Shown in pieces: positions 17,457 through 27,354 of a stretch of DNA of 64,000 bases. A model generated the notes under the pieces. The model was not told the DNA's origin. It made no database searches and worked only from the letters and a program-made list of their open reading frames with translations. How positions within the stretch are numbered: position 1 is the stretch's first letter; the number at the start of each line of letters is the position of its first letter. Origin of the DNA: Hydrogenophaga intermedia (GTDB taxonomy: Bacteria > Pseudomonadota > Gammaproteobacteria > Burkholderiales > Burkholderiaceae_C); assembly GCF_023715105.1 (NCBI RefSeq), contig NZ_JAMBNO010000016.1, positions 62,001 through 126,000 on the forward strand. Reading direction: 5' to 3'. A program made the position numbers and the translations under genes.

Positions 17457-19100
17457 ATGAGCCTTCGCCGCATCGCCCTGCGCGACTTCGTCATCGTGCC
17501 CTCGCTGGACCTCGAGCTGGCCAGCGGCTTCAGCGTGCTCACTGGCGAGACCGGCGCCGGCAAATCCATCCTCGTGGACGCCTTGCAGCTTGCGCTCGGC
17601 GCACGGTCCGACGCGGGCGTGGTGCGTGAAGGCGCACAGCGCTGCGAGATCGCAGCCGAGTTCGACCGCCCCGACCCGTTGCGCGGCTGGCTGGAGGAAC
17701 AGGGATTCGCCGACGACGACAGCCTGCTGCTGCGCCGCGTGATCGACGCCGACGGTCGCAGCCGCGCCTGGATCAACGGCAGCCCGGCCACCCTCACCCA
17801 ACTGCGCCAGGCTGCCGATTCGCTGGTGGACATCCACGGCCAGCACGCCTGGCAAAGCCTCACACGCGCCGATGCCGTGCGCGATCTGCTCGACGGCTTT
17901 GCCGGCATCGACACCGGGCCGCTCGTGAAGGCCTGGGGCGCGTGGCGGGAAGCCCAGACCGCACTGACCGCTGCGCGCGAACGCCAGGCCTCGCTGCGCC
18001 AGGACAGCGAACGCCTGGCCTGGCAGATCGGCGAGCTCGACAAGCTGGCGCCGCGAGCCGGTGAGTGGGAAGAGCTCAACACGCGCCACGCACGCCTGGC
18101 CAACGCCCAGGCATTGATCGACGCCACGCAAGCCGCCCTGCACGCGCTGGACGAAGCCGACGACAACGCCACCGGCCTGCTGAGCCGCGCCATCGCCGCC
18201 CTGCAAGCCCAGGTGCACATCGAGCCGGCGTTCGCGCAACCGCTGGACGCGCTGCAAGGTGCGCTCGCGCAGATGCAGGACGCGGTGCACGACCTGCACC
18301 AGCACCAACGCCATGCGGAACTCGACCCGCAGGCCCTGGCCGATCTCGATCAGCGCCTGTCGCAATGGTTGTCGCTGGCGCGGCGCTACCGCACGCCGGC
18401 CGAGGAACTGCCGGCCTTGCTGGCGCAGTGGCGGGCCGATCTGCAGCGGCTGGACGAAGCCAGCGACCTGCAAGCCCTGGAGGGCCGCGAGCGCGCGGCA
18501 CGTGCCGCCTTCGATGTGGCGGCCAAGGGCGTGAGCCAGCTGCGCCAGAAAGCTGCGCCGCGCCTGAGCAAGGCGGTCACCGAAACCATGCAGACGCTGG
18601 GCATGGAAGGCGGGCGCTTCGAGGTCGCGCTGCTGCCGCTGGAGACACCGCAGTCCCACGGCCGCGAACAGGTCGAATTCCGCGTCGCCGGCCACGCGGG
18701 CAGCACGCCGCGGCCGGTGGCCAAGGTGGCTTCGGGCGGTGAACTCTCGCGCATTGCACTCGCCATCTCGGTCATCACCAGCCGGCTGGGCCAGGCGCCC
18801 ACCCTGATCTTCGACGAGGTCGACGCCGGCATCGGCGGCGCGGTGGCCCATACCGTGGGCAAGCTCATGCGCCAGCTCGGGCGCGACCGCCAGGTGCTGG
18901 CCGTCACGCACCTCGCACAGGTGGCCGCCGCGGCAGATCACCACCTGCTGGTGGCCAAACGCGTTCAGGAAGGCCGCACGCAAAGCATGGTGCAGGGCAT
19001 CGACGATGAGGCCCGCGTGCGCGAGCTCGCGCGCATGCTGGGCGGCAACGAGCGCTCCGACGTCTCGCTTGCGCACGCGCGCGAGCTGCTCACCGCGTGA
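17457..19100 (+). CDS. recN: DNA repair ATPase RecN
   Basis: 547 residues, full length. RecN is an SMC-like ATPase that acts in recombinational repair of double-strand breaks. Walker A is [20 protein letters not shown] near the N-terminus. The middle is a long coiled coil rich in Ala, Gln and Arg. The ABC signature [14 protein letters not shown] and Walker [14 protein letters not shown] lie near the C-terminus. The stop overlaps the rapZ start (TGATG), implying co-translation. No LexA box was recognised in the 40 bp upstream. Confidence 0.95.
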   Translation: MSLRRIALRDFVIVPSLDLELASGFSVLTGETGAGKSILVDALQLALGARSDAGVVREGAQRCEIAAEFDRPDPLRGWLEEQGFADDDSLLLRRVIDADGRSRAWINGSPATLTQLRQAADSLVDIHGQHAWQSLTRADAVRDLLDGFAGIDTGPLVKAWGAWREAQTALTAARERQASLRQDSERLAWQIGELDKLAPRAGEWEELNTRHARLANAQALIDATQAALHALDEADDNATGLLSRAIAALQAQVHIEPAFAQPLDALQGALAQMQDAVHDLHQHQRHAELDPQALADLDQRLSQWLSLARRYRTPAEELPALLAQWRADLQRLDEASDLQALEGRERAARAAFDVAAKGVSQLRQKAAPRLSKAVTETMQTLGMEGGRFEVALLPLETPQSHGREQVEFRVAGHAGSTPRPVAKVASGGELSRIALAISVITSRLGQAPTLIFDEVDAGIGGAVAHTVGKLMRQLGRDRQVLAVTHLAQVAAAADHHLLVAKRVQEGRTQSMVQGIDDEARVRELARMLGGNERSDVSLAHARELLTA

Positions 19101-19981
19101 TGAAAACCGCCGCCACCGAACTCGTCGTCATCACCGGCATGTCCGGCTCGGGCAAGACCGTGGCCCTGACGGCGCTGGAGGACGTGGGCTTCTACTGCGT
19201 GGACAACCTGCCGCCGGAGTTGCTGGAGTCCTTCGTCGAGCTCGAGCGCAACCATCGCGCACCGAAGGTCGCGATCGCGATGGATGTTCGCAGTGCATCG
19301 TCGCTGCCTGGACTGCCGCGCCGCCTGGCCGCCCTGCGCGGCAACGATCTGCAGCTCACCACCGTCTTTCTCGACTCGACCACCGACACGCTGGTGCGGC
19401 GCTTCTCGGAAACCCGGCGGCTGCACCCGCTGTCGCTGCAGGGCGCACACGATCAGTACCGTGCGCTGATCGATGCGATCGAGCACGAACGCGAGTTGCT
19501 GGCCGAGTTGCGCGAGCAGGCACTGGTGCTCGACACCAGCCTGGTGCGCCCGGCGCAGTTGCGAAGCCAGGTGAAGGAGCTCGTCGGCGCCACCCAGACG
19601 CCGCTCACGCTGGTGTTCGAGTCGTTCGCGTTCAAGCGCGGCATTCCCATGGACGCCGATTTCGTCTTCGACGTGCGCATGCTGCCCAACCCGCACTACG
19701 AACCCGAACTCAAACCCATGACCGGGCGCGACGCGCCGGTGGCGGCGTTCCTGGCGGCCAGCGCCGACGTGCAGGCCATGGAGGAGCAGATCCGCACCTT
19801 CCTCACCCACTGGCTGCCGCAGATGATGCGAGACCATCGCAGTTACGTGACCGTGGCCCTGGGGTGCACGGGCGGCCAGCACCGCTCCGTCTATCTCGTC
19901 GAGCGCCTGGCGGGGCATTTCGGCACGCGCTGGGTGACGCGCGTGCGTCACCGCGAAGCGGACCACTGGGGCAAAGGCTGA
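19100..19981 (+). CDS. rapZ: RNase adapter protein RapZ (nucleotide-binding)
   Basis: 293 residues. RapZ (YvcJ family) binds nucleotides and, in enterobacteria, guides RNase E to the small RNA GlmZ and senses glucosamine-6-phosphate. Walker A is [18 protein letters not shown] at the N-terminus. The C-terminal domain has the conserved [35 protein letters not shown] and [18 protein letters not shown]. The ATG at 19100 overlapping recN is preferred over a GTG one codon earlier. Linkage to recN rather than ptsN/hprK is a local arrangement. Whether it regulates a GlmZ-like RNA here cannot be told. Confidence 0.93.
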   Translation: MKTAATELVVITGMSGSGKTVALTALEDVGFYCVDNLPPELLESFVELERNHRAPKVAIAMDVRSASSLPGLPRRLAALRGNDLQLTTVFLDSTTDTLVRRFSETRRLHPLSLQGAHDQYRALIDAIEHERELLAELREQALVLDTSLVRPAQLRSQVKELVGATQTPLTLVFESFAFKRGIPMDADFVFDVRMLPNPHYEPELKPMTGRDAPVAAFLAASADVQAMEEQIRTFLTHWLPQMMRDHRSYVTVALGCTGGQHRSVYLVERLAGHFGTRWVTRVRHREADHWGKG

Positions 19982-19985
19982 CTCC

Positions 19986-21032
19986 TCAGGGCTGCTGCAG
20001 CGACTGCAGCAGCGTGCGCACGGGCGCCGGCAGGCCCAGCGCCAACGCGGCGGGCAACGCAACCCACTGGCCCGGCATTTCCGGGGTGTGGGACGGCTCG
20101 GTGGCAAGCCGGTGGGGCAGCAACTGCAACTCGCGGTGCGTGAGGCTGTGCGCCACCGGTTCCCAGGCTTGCAGTGCCCCCGCGCCGTTCCCCACTGCCT
20201 CGTGCAGGGCGGCCTGCGTGTCGAACACCGGCGGTGAGTACAGGCCCGCCCAGATGCCACGCTCGGGCCTGCGTTGCAACCAGACGGCATCACCCTGCAC
20301 CATCAACAACAACCACCAGCGCTCGAAGCGTCGCACGGCCTTGCGCGCTTTCACCGGAAACCGCTCGGGCGCCCCGGTGCGCAGGCCCTCACACAGGTGG
20401 TTCATGGGGCAAACGTCGCAGCGCGGTTTGCTGCGCGTGCACACGGTGGCGCCCAGGTCCATCAGCCCTTGTGTGTAGGCCGACATGTCGTCGCTCGACG
20501 GTGTTGGCGGCAGCAGCGCCTGCGCGTGCGCGGCCAGTTCGCGTTGCGTGGCGGTGTCGGCGACGTCGCCCTCGATCGCCAGCACCCGGGCCAGCACGCG
20601 GCGCACATTGCCGTCGAGGATGGACACGCGCTCACCGAAGCAGAACGCCGCGATCGCGGCCGCCGTCGAAGCGCCGATGCCGGGCAGCGCCTGCAACGCG
20701 GCCGCACTGCGCGGAAACTGCCCCCCATGCTGGCTCACCACCACCTGCGCGCAGCGGTGCAGGTTGCGCGCGCGGCTGTAGTAGCCCAAGCCGCTCCACA
20801 ACGCCATCACCTCGTCGGCGGGCGCGGCGGCCAGCGCCGCAACATCGGGGAAACGATCGAGGAAACGCGCGTAGTAGGCCAGCACCGTGGTCACTTGCGT
20901 CTGCTGGAGCATCACCTCGGAAAGCCACACGCGGTACGGATCGCGCGTGCCTTGCCAGGGCAAACCATGCCGGCCGGCGCGCCGCTGCCAGTCGATCAGG
21001 CGAGGGGCGAACTCGCGCGCCAGCGCCGTCAT
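19986..21032 (-). CDS. mutY: Adenine DNA glycosylase MutY
   Basis: 348 residues. It removes A mispaired with 8-oxoguanine. The helix-hairpin-helix region is ALPGIGASTAAAIAAFCFGE with catalytic Asp in VSILDGNVRRVLARV. Other signatures are VWLSEVMLQQTQV and the 4Fe-4S cluster cysteines in CTRSKPRCDVCPMNHLC (C-x6-C-x2-C-x5-C). A C-terminal NUDIX-like 8-oxoG recognition domain follows from about residue 230. The last codons form a perfect 10-bp hairpin (19991-20013). It overlaps the upstream dynamin-like gene by 4 bp (ATGA). mutM lies just beyond, so both GO-system glycosylases are close together. Confidence 0.95.
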   Translation of the reverse strand: MTALAREFAPRLIDWQRRAGRHGLPWQGTRDPYRVWLSEVMLQQTQVTTVLAYYARFLDRFPDVAALAAAPADEVMALWSGLGYYSRARNLHRCAQVVVSQHGGQFPRSAAALQALPGIGASTAAAIAAFCFGERVSILDGNVRRVLARVLAIEGDVADTATQRELAAHAQALLPPTPSSDDMSAYTQGLMDLGATVCTRSKPRCDVCPMNHLCEGLRTGAPERFPVKARKAVRRFERWWLLLMVQGDAVWLQRRPERGIWAGLYSPPVFDTQAALHEAVGNGAGALQAWEPVAHSLTHRELQLLPHRLATEPSHTPEMPGQWVALPAALALGLPAPVRTLLQSLQQP

Positions 21033-22972
21033 GCGGCCAGGGCTTCGGCGGGTTCTTCTTCGGAGGCCGTCAGCAGGTGCTCGGTGAGTTCACCGAACTT
21101 GGCTTCGAGCAGGTTCAGCGCCGACTGCTGCGACTGCAGCTCGCGGATGCGCTCGTCCAGGCCGCTGGCGGCCTGCTGGATGCGAGACACCGCCTCGATG
21201 CGGCGGGTGAAGTTGCGCCGCCGCTCGCGCAGCTGCGCGTCGAGCTGGGCCGCTGCGGATTTGTTCCACAACTCGACTTCGTTGACCGCTGTGTCGTAGA
21301 CCACACGCAGGCGGCTCATGAGTGCGCGCGCCAGCCGCTCGGCGAACTCGGGCTGGGCCAGGCGCAGCGCGTTGCCCAGGCTCAGGTACTGCAAATGGCT
21401 CTTCTCGATGAGATCAAGGTCCTTGCGGTAGCTGCCCAGTTGCGGGCCGCTGGGTGCCTGCAGAGAGAACCCGTATTCCGCGTTGAGATTCTTGAAGCTG
21501 CCTTCGAGCATCGACTGGATCTCGTTGGCCATGCGGTCGGCCTTGGCCAGGTCCTCGCGCAGGCGGTCGAAGGTCTGGTCGTAGGCGCGGCGCACGCCCA
21601 GCTTGATGCCCGGGCTCTTGAGCTGCTTGGCCAGGGACGACACCTCGGCCTTGAGGTGCGACGGGCTGAGCAAGGCAAACAGGTCCTTGAGCAGGCGCAG
21701 GTGCACCGAGCGCACGGCCTGGATCTTGGCGCCACTGGCATCGAAATCGGCCTGCTCCTGCTCGATGCGCAGGCGCATCTGCTTGATCACGCCGGCGTTC
21801 TTGCCACGCAGGCCTTCGAGTTCCTGGATCTGTTCGACCAGGTCGCGGGCACGGGCGTGCACCATGCGGCCAGTCTCGGCGCGCAGCGAATCGACACCTG
21901 CGGCCACGGCAGCGCCGAGGATGCGTCGGCGCTGGCCGAGCAATCCGTCGCTGAGCGCACGCTCCAGGTCGAGCAACTGGCTGGCCTTGAGCAGGTCGTC
22001 ATCGCGATTGACTTTGGCCAGCAGGCCCTTCTGCGCCGAGACGGCCAGCACCTGCGGCAGCGGCACGCCCAGGATCTCCGCCGAATCGGCCCGCTGCGCT
22101 GCGATCTGCAACTGCACCTGCTCGGGCGAGCTCAGCGCGTCCCACATGGTGTCGATCTTGTTGAGCACCACCAGGCGCGAGGCCTGGCCATCGCCCACGG
22201 CAGAAAGGTGCTGACGCCAGATGCTCAGGTCGGATTTGGTGACGCCAGCGTCGGCCGCCAGGATGAACACCACCGCGTGGGCCTGCGGCAACAGGCTCAC
22301 GGTGAGTTCGGGCTCGGCGCCGATGGCGTTGAGCCCCGGCGTGTCGAGAATCACCAGCCCCTGCTTGAGGAGCGGGTGGGCCATGTTGATGAGCGCGTGG
22401 CGCCAGCGCGGCACCTCGATCAGGCCGTCGGCCCCGGGCAAGGGGTTGTCCTCGGGCACTTCGTCGTGCCAGAAGCCGAGCGCCCTGGCCTCCTCCATGC
22501 TCACGCGTCGCACCTCGGCGACCTTGTGGATGGCCTTGGCGAGTTGCTTCGGGTCGTTCACGTCGAGGTCGACGCGCTCCCACTTGTGCGGCGCATTGCG
22601 CCAATCGAGCAGCGACTGCGGCTGCAACCGGGTCTCGATGGGGAGCAGGCGCAGGCAGGGCGGCAGGTCGGCGTCGTAAGCGAGCTCGGTGGGGCACATG
22701 GTGGTGCGCCCGGCGCTGGCCGGCATGATGCGGCGCCCGTAACCGGCAAAGAACACGGCGTTGATCAACTCGGACTTGCCGCGCGAGAACTCGGCCACGA
22801 AGGCCACCGTGATCTTGTCGTTCTTGACTTGGGAATGGAGCTGATCGAGCCGCTCGCGAATGCCCGGCTCCATCAGTTCGTGGTCGGTGAGCCACTCGGA
22901 AAGCAGCTTCAGGCGCAAGGCAAACTGCTTGCGCCACGCACCGTGCTGATCGAAGGCTTGTATGAAACTCAT
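21029..22972 (-). CDS. Dynamin-like GTPase
   Basis: 647 residues. The N-terminal GTPase domain (~50-330) belongs to the dynamin superfamily. Its P-loop is VAFVAEFSRGKSELINAVFF, switch I Thr lies in SAGRTTMCPTELAY, G3 is LVILDTPGLNAIG and G4 is LVVLNKIDTMWDA. The rest is a long predominantly helical, coiled-coil-rich stalk (about 340-640) with many Gln, Arg and Leu. No clear transmembrane helix is visible, so membrane contact, if any, would be peripheral. Bacterial dynamin-like proteins remodel or protect membranes in several species; the role here is unknown. Translational coupling with mutY (4-bp overlap) is a positional curiosity conserved in some Burkholderiales. Confidence 0.85.
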   Translation of the reverse strand: MSFIQAFDQHGAWRKQFALRLKLLSEWLTDHELMEPGIRERLDQLHSQVKNDKITVAFVAEFSRGKSELINAVFFAGYGRRIMPASAGRTTMCPTELAYDADLPPCLRLLPIETRLQPQSLLDWRNAPHKWERVDLDVNDPKQLAKAIHKVAEVRRVSMEEARALGFWHDEVPEDNPLPGADGLIEVPRWRHALINMAHPLLKQGLVILDTPGLNAIGAEPELTVSLLPQAHAVVFILAADAGVTKSDLSIWRQHLSAVGDGQASRLVVLNKIDTMWDALSSPEQVQLQIAAQRADSAEILGVPLPQVLAVSAQKGLLAKVNRDDDLLKASQLLDLERALSDGLLGQRRRILGAAVAAGVDSLRAETGRMVHARARDLVEQIQELEGLRGKNAGVIKQMRLRIEQEQADFDASGAKIQAVRSVHLRLLKDLFALLSPSHLKAEVSSLAKQLKSPGIKLGVRRAYDQTFDRLREDLAKADRMANEIQSMLEGSFKNLNAEYGFSLQAPSGPQLGSYRKDLDLIEKSHLQYLSLGNALRLAQPEFAERLARALMSRLRVVYDTAVNEVELWNKSAAAQLDAQLRERRRNFTRRIEAVSRIQQAASGLDERIRELQSQQSALNLLEAKFGELTEHLLTASEEEPAEALAA

Positions 22973-23044
22973 GCAGCGGGTTCCCGACGATCGGCCAATA
23001 TAGCACCCGCTATTGGTGCCGGCCGTGGCCCGGCGGACACAAGG

Positions 23045-23860
23045 TCAGGGCCGCTGGCAGAGCGGGCAGAAGAAGGTCGAGCGCTGGCCCTGGCGGATGG
23101 CTCGCACGGGCGTGGCGCAGACACGGCAGGGTTGACCGGCACGGTCGTACACCATGGCGTCGAGCTGGAAATAGCCGCTTTCGCCCTGCGCACTCGAGAA
23201 ATCCCGCAGCGTGCTGCCACCCAGCGCCAATGCGCGTTGCAGCACGTCGATGATGGCCCGATGCAGCCGCGCGGCCCGCGGGCGGCTGATGCGATCGGCC
23301 CGTGCGGTGGGGCGGATGCCGGCCAGGAACAGCGCCTCGCTTGCGTAGATGTTGCCCACGCCGACCACGATGTCCCCCGCGAGCAGCACCTGCTTGATCG
23401 ACGCACGGCGCTTGGCGAGCGACCGGTGGAACGCCACCGGATCGAACCCGGGCTCCAGCGGCTCGACGCCCAGGCCATCGAGCAACTTCCGCGCGCGCGC
23501 ATCGTCGAGCGAGGGCACGTGCACCACGGCACCGAACCGGCGCGGATCGTGCAGGCGCAGCACGCCGCGATCGGTCTGCATCTCGAAGTGATCGTGCACC
23601 CCCGGGGCAGGCAAGGTGGGCGCGAACTGAAGGCTGCCCGACATGCCCAGGTGCAGCAGGAGGCAGCCGTGGTCCAGATGCACCAGCAGGTACTTGCCAC
23701 GCCGATGGACGCTCGACACACGCCGACCGAGCAGGACGGACGGCTCGCAGCCCAACGGCCACCGCAAGGGTTTGCCCAGGCGCACACCTTCGATCGTCGC
23801 GCCGGCAATGCGCTCGGCAAAGCTGCGGCGAGTGACCTCGACTTCGGGCAGTTCAGGCAC
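23045..23860 (-). CDS. mutM: Formamidopyrimidine/8-oxoG DNA glycosylase MutM (Fpg)
   Basis: 271 residues. It excises 8-oxoguanine and FaPy lesions. Fpg must start with a free N-terminal proline after Met removal. The only start giving that is the GTG at 23860, which encodes (M)[12 protein letters not shown]; an in-frame ATG 66 bp upstream would block the catalytic Pro and is rejected. The conserved Glu follows directly (PELPE), Lys is in [12 protein letters not shown], and the C-terminal zinc finger is [20 protein letters not shown] followed by CPLC. It is divergent from the TPR gene. Very sure. Confidence 0.96.
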   Translation of the reverse strand: MPELPEVEVTRRSFAERIAGATIEGVRLGKPLRWPLGCEPSVLLGRRVSSVHRRGKYLLVHLDHGCLLLHLGMSGSLQFAPTLPAPGVHDHFEMQTDRGVLRLHDPRRFGAVVHVPSLDDARARKLLDGLGVEPLEPGFDPVAFHRSLAKRRASIKQVLLAGDIVVGVGNIYASEALFLAGIRPTARADRISRPRAARLHRAIIDVLQRALALGGSTLRDFSSAQGESGYFQLDAMVYDRAGQPCRVCATPVRAIRQGQRSTFFCPLCQRP

Positions 23861-23964
23861 GGGAGGGACCGGGAAACCGGGATGGCGAAGGGATGGGGGA
23901 ACGCGGGTCGGGGAAATCGAATCCACCGGACGGGCACTCCGGACCCAGCCATTATCATGACCCG

Positions 23965-25746
23965 ATGAACCCCCTCTCGTGCCCGCGAACCACCCGCCCG
24001 CGCAGGCTCACTGCGGCGCTGGCGATCGCATTCGGCCTGGGCGGTGCCGCCCACGCCCTGGCCCAGACACCTGCACCGGCGTCCCCGCCCGAAGTCCCGT
24101 CGAGCTCCTCGCTCGACGCCATGCTGTTCTATCAACTGCTGCTCGGCGAACTCAATGTTCGCGGCGGCGACCCGGGGGCTGGCTACTCGCTCATCCTCGA
24201 CGCGGCCCGGCGCCAGAAAGACCCGGCCTTGTATCGACGCGCCGTCGAGGTGGCCTTGCAGGGGCGTTCCGGTGAGTCGGCGCTGGCCGCTGCCCGCGCC
24301 TGGTCGCAGGCCTTGCCGGGCGACAACGAGGCGGATCGCTTCGTGCTGCAGATCCTGCTCGCGCTCAACCGCGCGGGCGAGACCGGCCCCGTGCTGCGCG
24401 AGCTGCTCCAGTCCACCCCGGCCGCCAGCCGCAACGACGCCATCAATGCGATCCCGCAGACCTTTGCGCGCGCCAGCGACAAGGCCCTGGCACTGGCTGC
24501 GGTGCGCGACGGGCTGACGCCCTTCATGAACCAGCCTGCCCATGGCGCGTCCGCCTGGACCACCCTGGGCCGCATGGAGCTCCTCAACGACCGGCCCGCG
24601 GCCGCCGTGGATGCAGCCCGCCGCGGCCATGCCATCGACCCGGCATCCCCCTACCCCGCACTGCTCGCCGTCGAACTGCTGGAGCGCGGTGAGAGCGAGG
24701 CAGAGCCCTTGATCCGCCAGCAGATCGACGCCGCCCGCAGCAACGGGCCTCGCGATCTGGGTGTGGCGATCAGCTACGCACGCGCGTTGCTCGATCTGCA
24801 GCGGCTGCGCGATGCGCGCGTGCAACTGGAGCGGTTGACCACGCGTGCCGCCGACCAGCCCGAGCCCTGGTTGCTGCTGGGCTCGCTGCAGCTCCAGGAC
24901 CGCGCCTACGACGCGGCCAACCTGTCGCTGCAGACCTACATCGGGCTGGTGCGCGACGCCCCGGACGAGCGCGTGCGCCGCGGTCTCACGCAGGCCTACC
25001 TGCTGATGGCCGAGATCGCCGAGAAACAGCAGGATTTCGTCGCCGCCAACGCCTGGATCGACCGCATCGACAACCCCCAGGACATCATCGCGGCACAGCA
25101 GCGTCGCGCCTCGGTGCTGGCGCGCCAGGGGCGGCTCGCCGAGGCCCGCCAGTTGCTGCGCGAACAACCCGAGCGGCGGCCCGAGGATGCGCGCCTCAAA
25201 CTCCTGGCTGAAGCCCAGCTGTTGCGCGACTTCAAGGCCTGGCGCGAGGCTTACGAGGTCTACACCGAGGCCGCAAAGCGCTTCCCGGACGATCCGGACC
25301 TGCTGTACGACCAGGCGCTGATGGCCGAGCGCGCCGGGCTGCCCGTGGAGATGGAGCGTCTGCTGCGCCAGCTCATCCAGGCGCGGCCCGAGCACCACCA
25401 TGCCTACAACGCGCTGGGCTACTCCCTGGCCGATCGCAACGAGCGCCTGCCCGAGGCCAAGCAGCTCATCGAGAAAGCCGTCAGCCTCGCTCCCAACGAC
25501 CCCTACATCCAGGACAGCCTGGGCTGGGTCGAATTCCGCCTGGGCAACACCGAGCGCGCGCTCACGATCCTGCGCGAGGCCTACGGGAAGCGCCCGGACG
25601 CCGAAATAGCCGCCCACCTGGGTGAGGTGCTCTGGGTGAAAGGTCAGCGCGACGAGGCGCTCAGGATCTGGCGCGAAGGCCTGCTGCTGGCCAACGACAA
25701 CGAAACCCTGCAACAGACGCTGCGGCGCCTGAACGTGAAGCCGTGA
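23965..25746 (+). CDS. Secreted or periplasmic TPR-repeat protein upstream of lolB
   Basis: 593 residues. A signal peptide is visible ([22 protein letters not shown]), so the protein is exported. The mature chain is almost wholly helical TPR-like repeats, clearest near the C-terminus ([20 protein letters not shown], then [20 protein letters not shown]). No lipobox or enzyme motif is seen. It overlaps lolB by one base and is followed by ispE, an arrangement typical of betaproteobacteria. The neighbourhood suggests an envelope scaffold role, possibly linked to lipoprotein handling; that is inference. Start chosen at 23965, where the signal peptide begins. Confidence 0.82.
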   Translation: MNPLSCPRTTRPRRLTAALAIAFGLGGAAHALAQTPAPASPPEVPSSSSLDAMLFYQLLLGELNVRGGDPGAGYSLILDAARRQKDPALYRRAVEVALQGRSGESALAAARAWSQALPGDNEADRFVLQILLALNRAGETGPVLRELLQSTPAASRNDAINAIPQTFARASDKALALAAVRDGLTPFMNQPAHGASAWTTLGRMELLNDRPAAAVDAARRGHAIDPASPYPALLAVELLERGESEAEPLIRQQIDAARSNGPRDLGVAISYARALLDLQRLRDARVQLERLTTRAADQPEPWLLLGSLQLQDRAYDAANLSLQTYIGLVRDAPDERVRRGLTQAYLLMAEIAEKQQDFVAANAWIDRIDNPQDIIAAQQRRASVLARQGRLAEARQLLREQPERRPEDARLKLLAEAQLLRDFKAWREAYEVYTEAAKRFPDDPDLLYDQALMAERAGLPVEMERLLRQLIQARPEHHHAYNALGYSLADRNERLPEAKQLIEKAVSLAPNDPYIQDSLGWVEFRLGNTERALTILREAYGKRPDAEIAAHLGEVLWVKGQRDEALRIWREGLLLANDNETLQQTLRRLNVKP

Positions 25747-26225
25747 TGGCTGCCGCCGCGCTCAGCCGGCGGGCCGCCGCGCTGGCCCTGGTGTCCTTGC
25801 TGGGGGCTTGCGCCACACGGCCGCCACTGCCTGCCGGTGGCTGGAGCGGGCGCCTCGCGCTGCGGGTGGATAGCCAGCCGCCCCAGGCCTTTTCTGCGCT
25901 GTTCGACCTGCACGGCACCGCCGAGGCGGGTGAACTGCAACTCACCTCGGTCCTCGGGCAGACGCTGGCGACGGTGCGCTGGTCGCCCGCGGGCGCCGAA
26001 CTGCAGCGCGGGAATGATCTGCAGCGCCGCGGCAGCCTGGACGAACTCACGCGCGAGCTCACCGGCGCGGCGCTGCCGGTGGCGGCGCTGTTCGACTGGC
26101 TCGCCGGCCGCACCAGCGAGGCCAGCGGCTGGCAGGCCGACCTTTCAGCCCAGTCGCAGGGCCGCCTGGTCGCCCGGCGTGAACAACCCGCTCCAGCGGC
26201 CGAACTGCGGCTGGTGGTGCGATGA
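25746..26225 (+). CDS. lolB: Outer-membrane lipoprotein localisation factor LolB
   Basis: 159 residues, a little shorter than the E. coli protein (about 207). LolB is itself an outer-membrane lipoprotein that accepts lipoproteins from LolA and inserts them. The lipobox is LLGAC at about residues 19-23, with the mature N-terminus at Cys. The body has the beta-rich GGWSGRLALRVDS, QLTSVLGQTLATVRWSP and ALFDWLAGR segments of the family. ATG at 25746 (TGATG overlap with the TPR stop) is preferred to GTG at 25743. It overlaps ispE by 4 bp; lolB-ispE-tRNA-prs is the standard proteobacterial order. Confidence 0.9.
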   Translation: MAAAALSRRAAALALVSLLGACATRPPLPAGGWSGRLALRVDSQPPQAFSALFDLHGTAEAGELQLTSVLGQTLATVRWSPAGAELQRGNDLQRRGSLDELTRELTGAALPVAALFDWLAGRTSEASGWQADLSAQSQGRLVARREQPAPAAELRLVVR

Positions 26226-27094
26226 GCCTGTTGCGCCTGTACGACCTGCCCGCACCGGCGAAGGTCAACCTGTTCCTGCACGTGGTTGGCCGCCGGGCCG
26301 ACGGCTACCACCTGCTGCAGTCAGTGTTCATGCTCATCGACTGGTGTGATCGCCTGCACGTCGAACGTCGCGGCGACGGTCGCATCGAGCGCGAAGACAT
26401 CCGGCCGGGCAACCTGCCCGCCGACGATCTGTGTGTGCGCGCCGCCCGCGCCCTGCAGCAGGCCACGGGCTGCACCCTGGGCGCGCGGATCACGCTCGAC
26501 AAGCACCTGCCCGCGCAAGCCGGGCTCGGGGGTGGTTCATCGGACGCGGCCACCGCCCTGCTGGCCCTCAACCGCCTCTGGGGGTTGAACCTGCCGCGGG
26601 CCGAGCTGGCCCGCATCGGGCTGGCGCTGGGCGCCGACGTGCCGTTCTTCATCGGTGGGCGCAATGCGTGGGTGGAAGGCATCGGTGAGCACATCACCCC
26701 GCTGAGCCTGCCCGCCGGACGGCTGGTGGTGGTCAAACCCCCCGGCGGTGCGTCCACCCCGGACATCTTCGGTTCGCCCGCGCTCAAACGCGATTCAGAA
26801 ACTGCTACAATCCAAGGCTTTGCTGCAAACAGCTCGTCAAATCTTGAGGCCTGCATGGCCTTCGGTCGAAACGATCTGCAACCGGTCGCGCAAGCGCTCT
26901 GCCCCGAGGTGGGCGAATGCATCGACTGGCTGGCTTCGCAAGGTCTGTCTGCCCGCATGAGCGGCTCTGGTACCGCGGTCTTCGCCGCCCTGCCGGAATC
27001 CATGACGGCCCTTGATGAAGCACCGAACGGTTGGCAGGTGCGGGTCTGCAGCAACATGGATGTGCATCCACTGGCCGACTGGTGCGCGGATTGA
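26222..27094 (+). CDS. ispE: 4-(cytidine 5'-diphospho)-2-C-methyl-D-erythritol kinase
   Basis: 290 residues. This GHMP kinase phosphorylates CDP-methylerythritol in the MEP isoprenoid pathway. The N-terminal PAPAKVNLFLHVVGRRADGY carries the catalytic Lys, PAQAGLGGGSSDAATALLAL is the ATP-binding GHMP motif, and ARMSGSGTAVFAAL is the C-terminal Gly-rich motif. The ATG overlaps the lolB stop. tRNA-Gln and prs follow. Very sure. Confidence 0.96.
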   Translation: MSLLRLYDLPAPAKVNLFLHVVGRRADGYHLLQSVFMLIDWCDRLHVERRGDGRIEREDIRPGNLPADDLCVRAARALQQATGCTLGARITLDKHLPAQAGLGGGSSDAATALLALNRLWGLNLPRAELARIGLALGADVPFFIGGRNAWVEGIGEHITPLSLPAGRLVVVKPPGGASTPDIFGSPALKRDSETATIQGFAANSSSNLEACMAFGRNDLQPVAQALCPEVGECIDWLASQGLSARMSGSGTAVFAALPESMTALDEAPNGWQVRVCSNMDVHPLADWCAD

Positions 27095-27181
27095 CGCCGC
27101 GACACAAGACAGCCGATCCGGTGGTTGCACAACCTGCGACAATTCGGGGGTTCGTGCACTTGTGGTACGGGCCTCCTGCGT

Positions 27182-27258
27182 AGGGGAGTCGCCAAGTTGG
27201 TTAAGGCACCGGATTTTGATTCCGGCATGCGAGGGTTCGAGTCCTTCCTCCCCTGCCA
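27182..27258 (+). tRNA. tRNA-Gln (anticodon TTG)
   Basis: 77 nt with encoded CCA. The acceptor arm AGGGGAG pairs fully with CTCCCCT. The anticodon stem CCGGA/TCCGG with loop TTTTGAT gives TTG. It lies between ispE and prs, the common proteobacterial location for tRNA-Gln. Confidence 0.96.
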
Positions 27259-27284
27259 CCGTTTTTGTTCACATCACTCACACT

Positions 27285-27311
27285 GGCCATCCCCGATGGC
27301 CGTTGTTTTTT
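27285..27311 (+). terminator. Intrinsic terminator after tRNA-Gln
   Basis: The stem GGCCATC/GATGGCC (7 bp, loop CCC) is followed by GTTGTTTTTTG, a good U-tract. It separates tRNA-Gln from prs, which would then need its own promoter or readthrough. Confidence 0.8.
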
Positions 27312-27354
27312 GATCGCGGCCGCGCCGGTGGCCGCTCTGACCGCCGGGATCGCC

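Noticed and set aside
20174-23968. Very long open frame on the plus strand opposite mutY, the dynamin-like gene and mutM
   Set aside because: It is a G+C-driven open frame antisense to three well-supported genes with intact motifs. It shows no recognisable domain and has low-complexity Arg/Ala/Gly/Gln composition.
22969-25713. 914-residue open frame on the minus strand across mutM and the TPR gene
   Set aside because: It retraces mutM in another frame and the TPR gene in antisense; mutM in its proper frame starts with the required PELPE.
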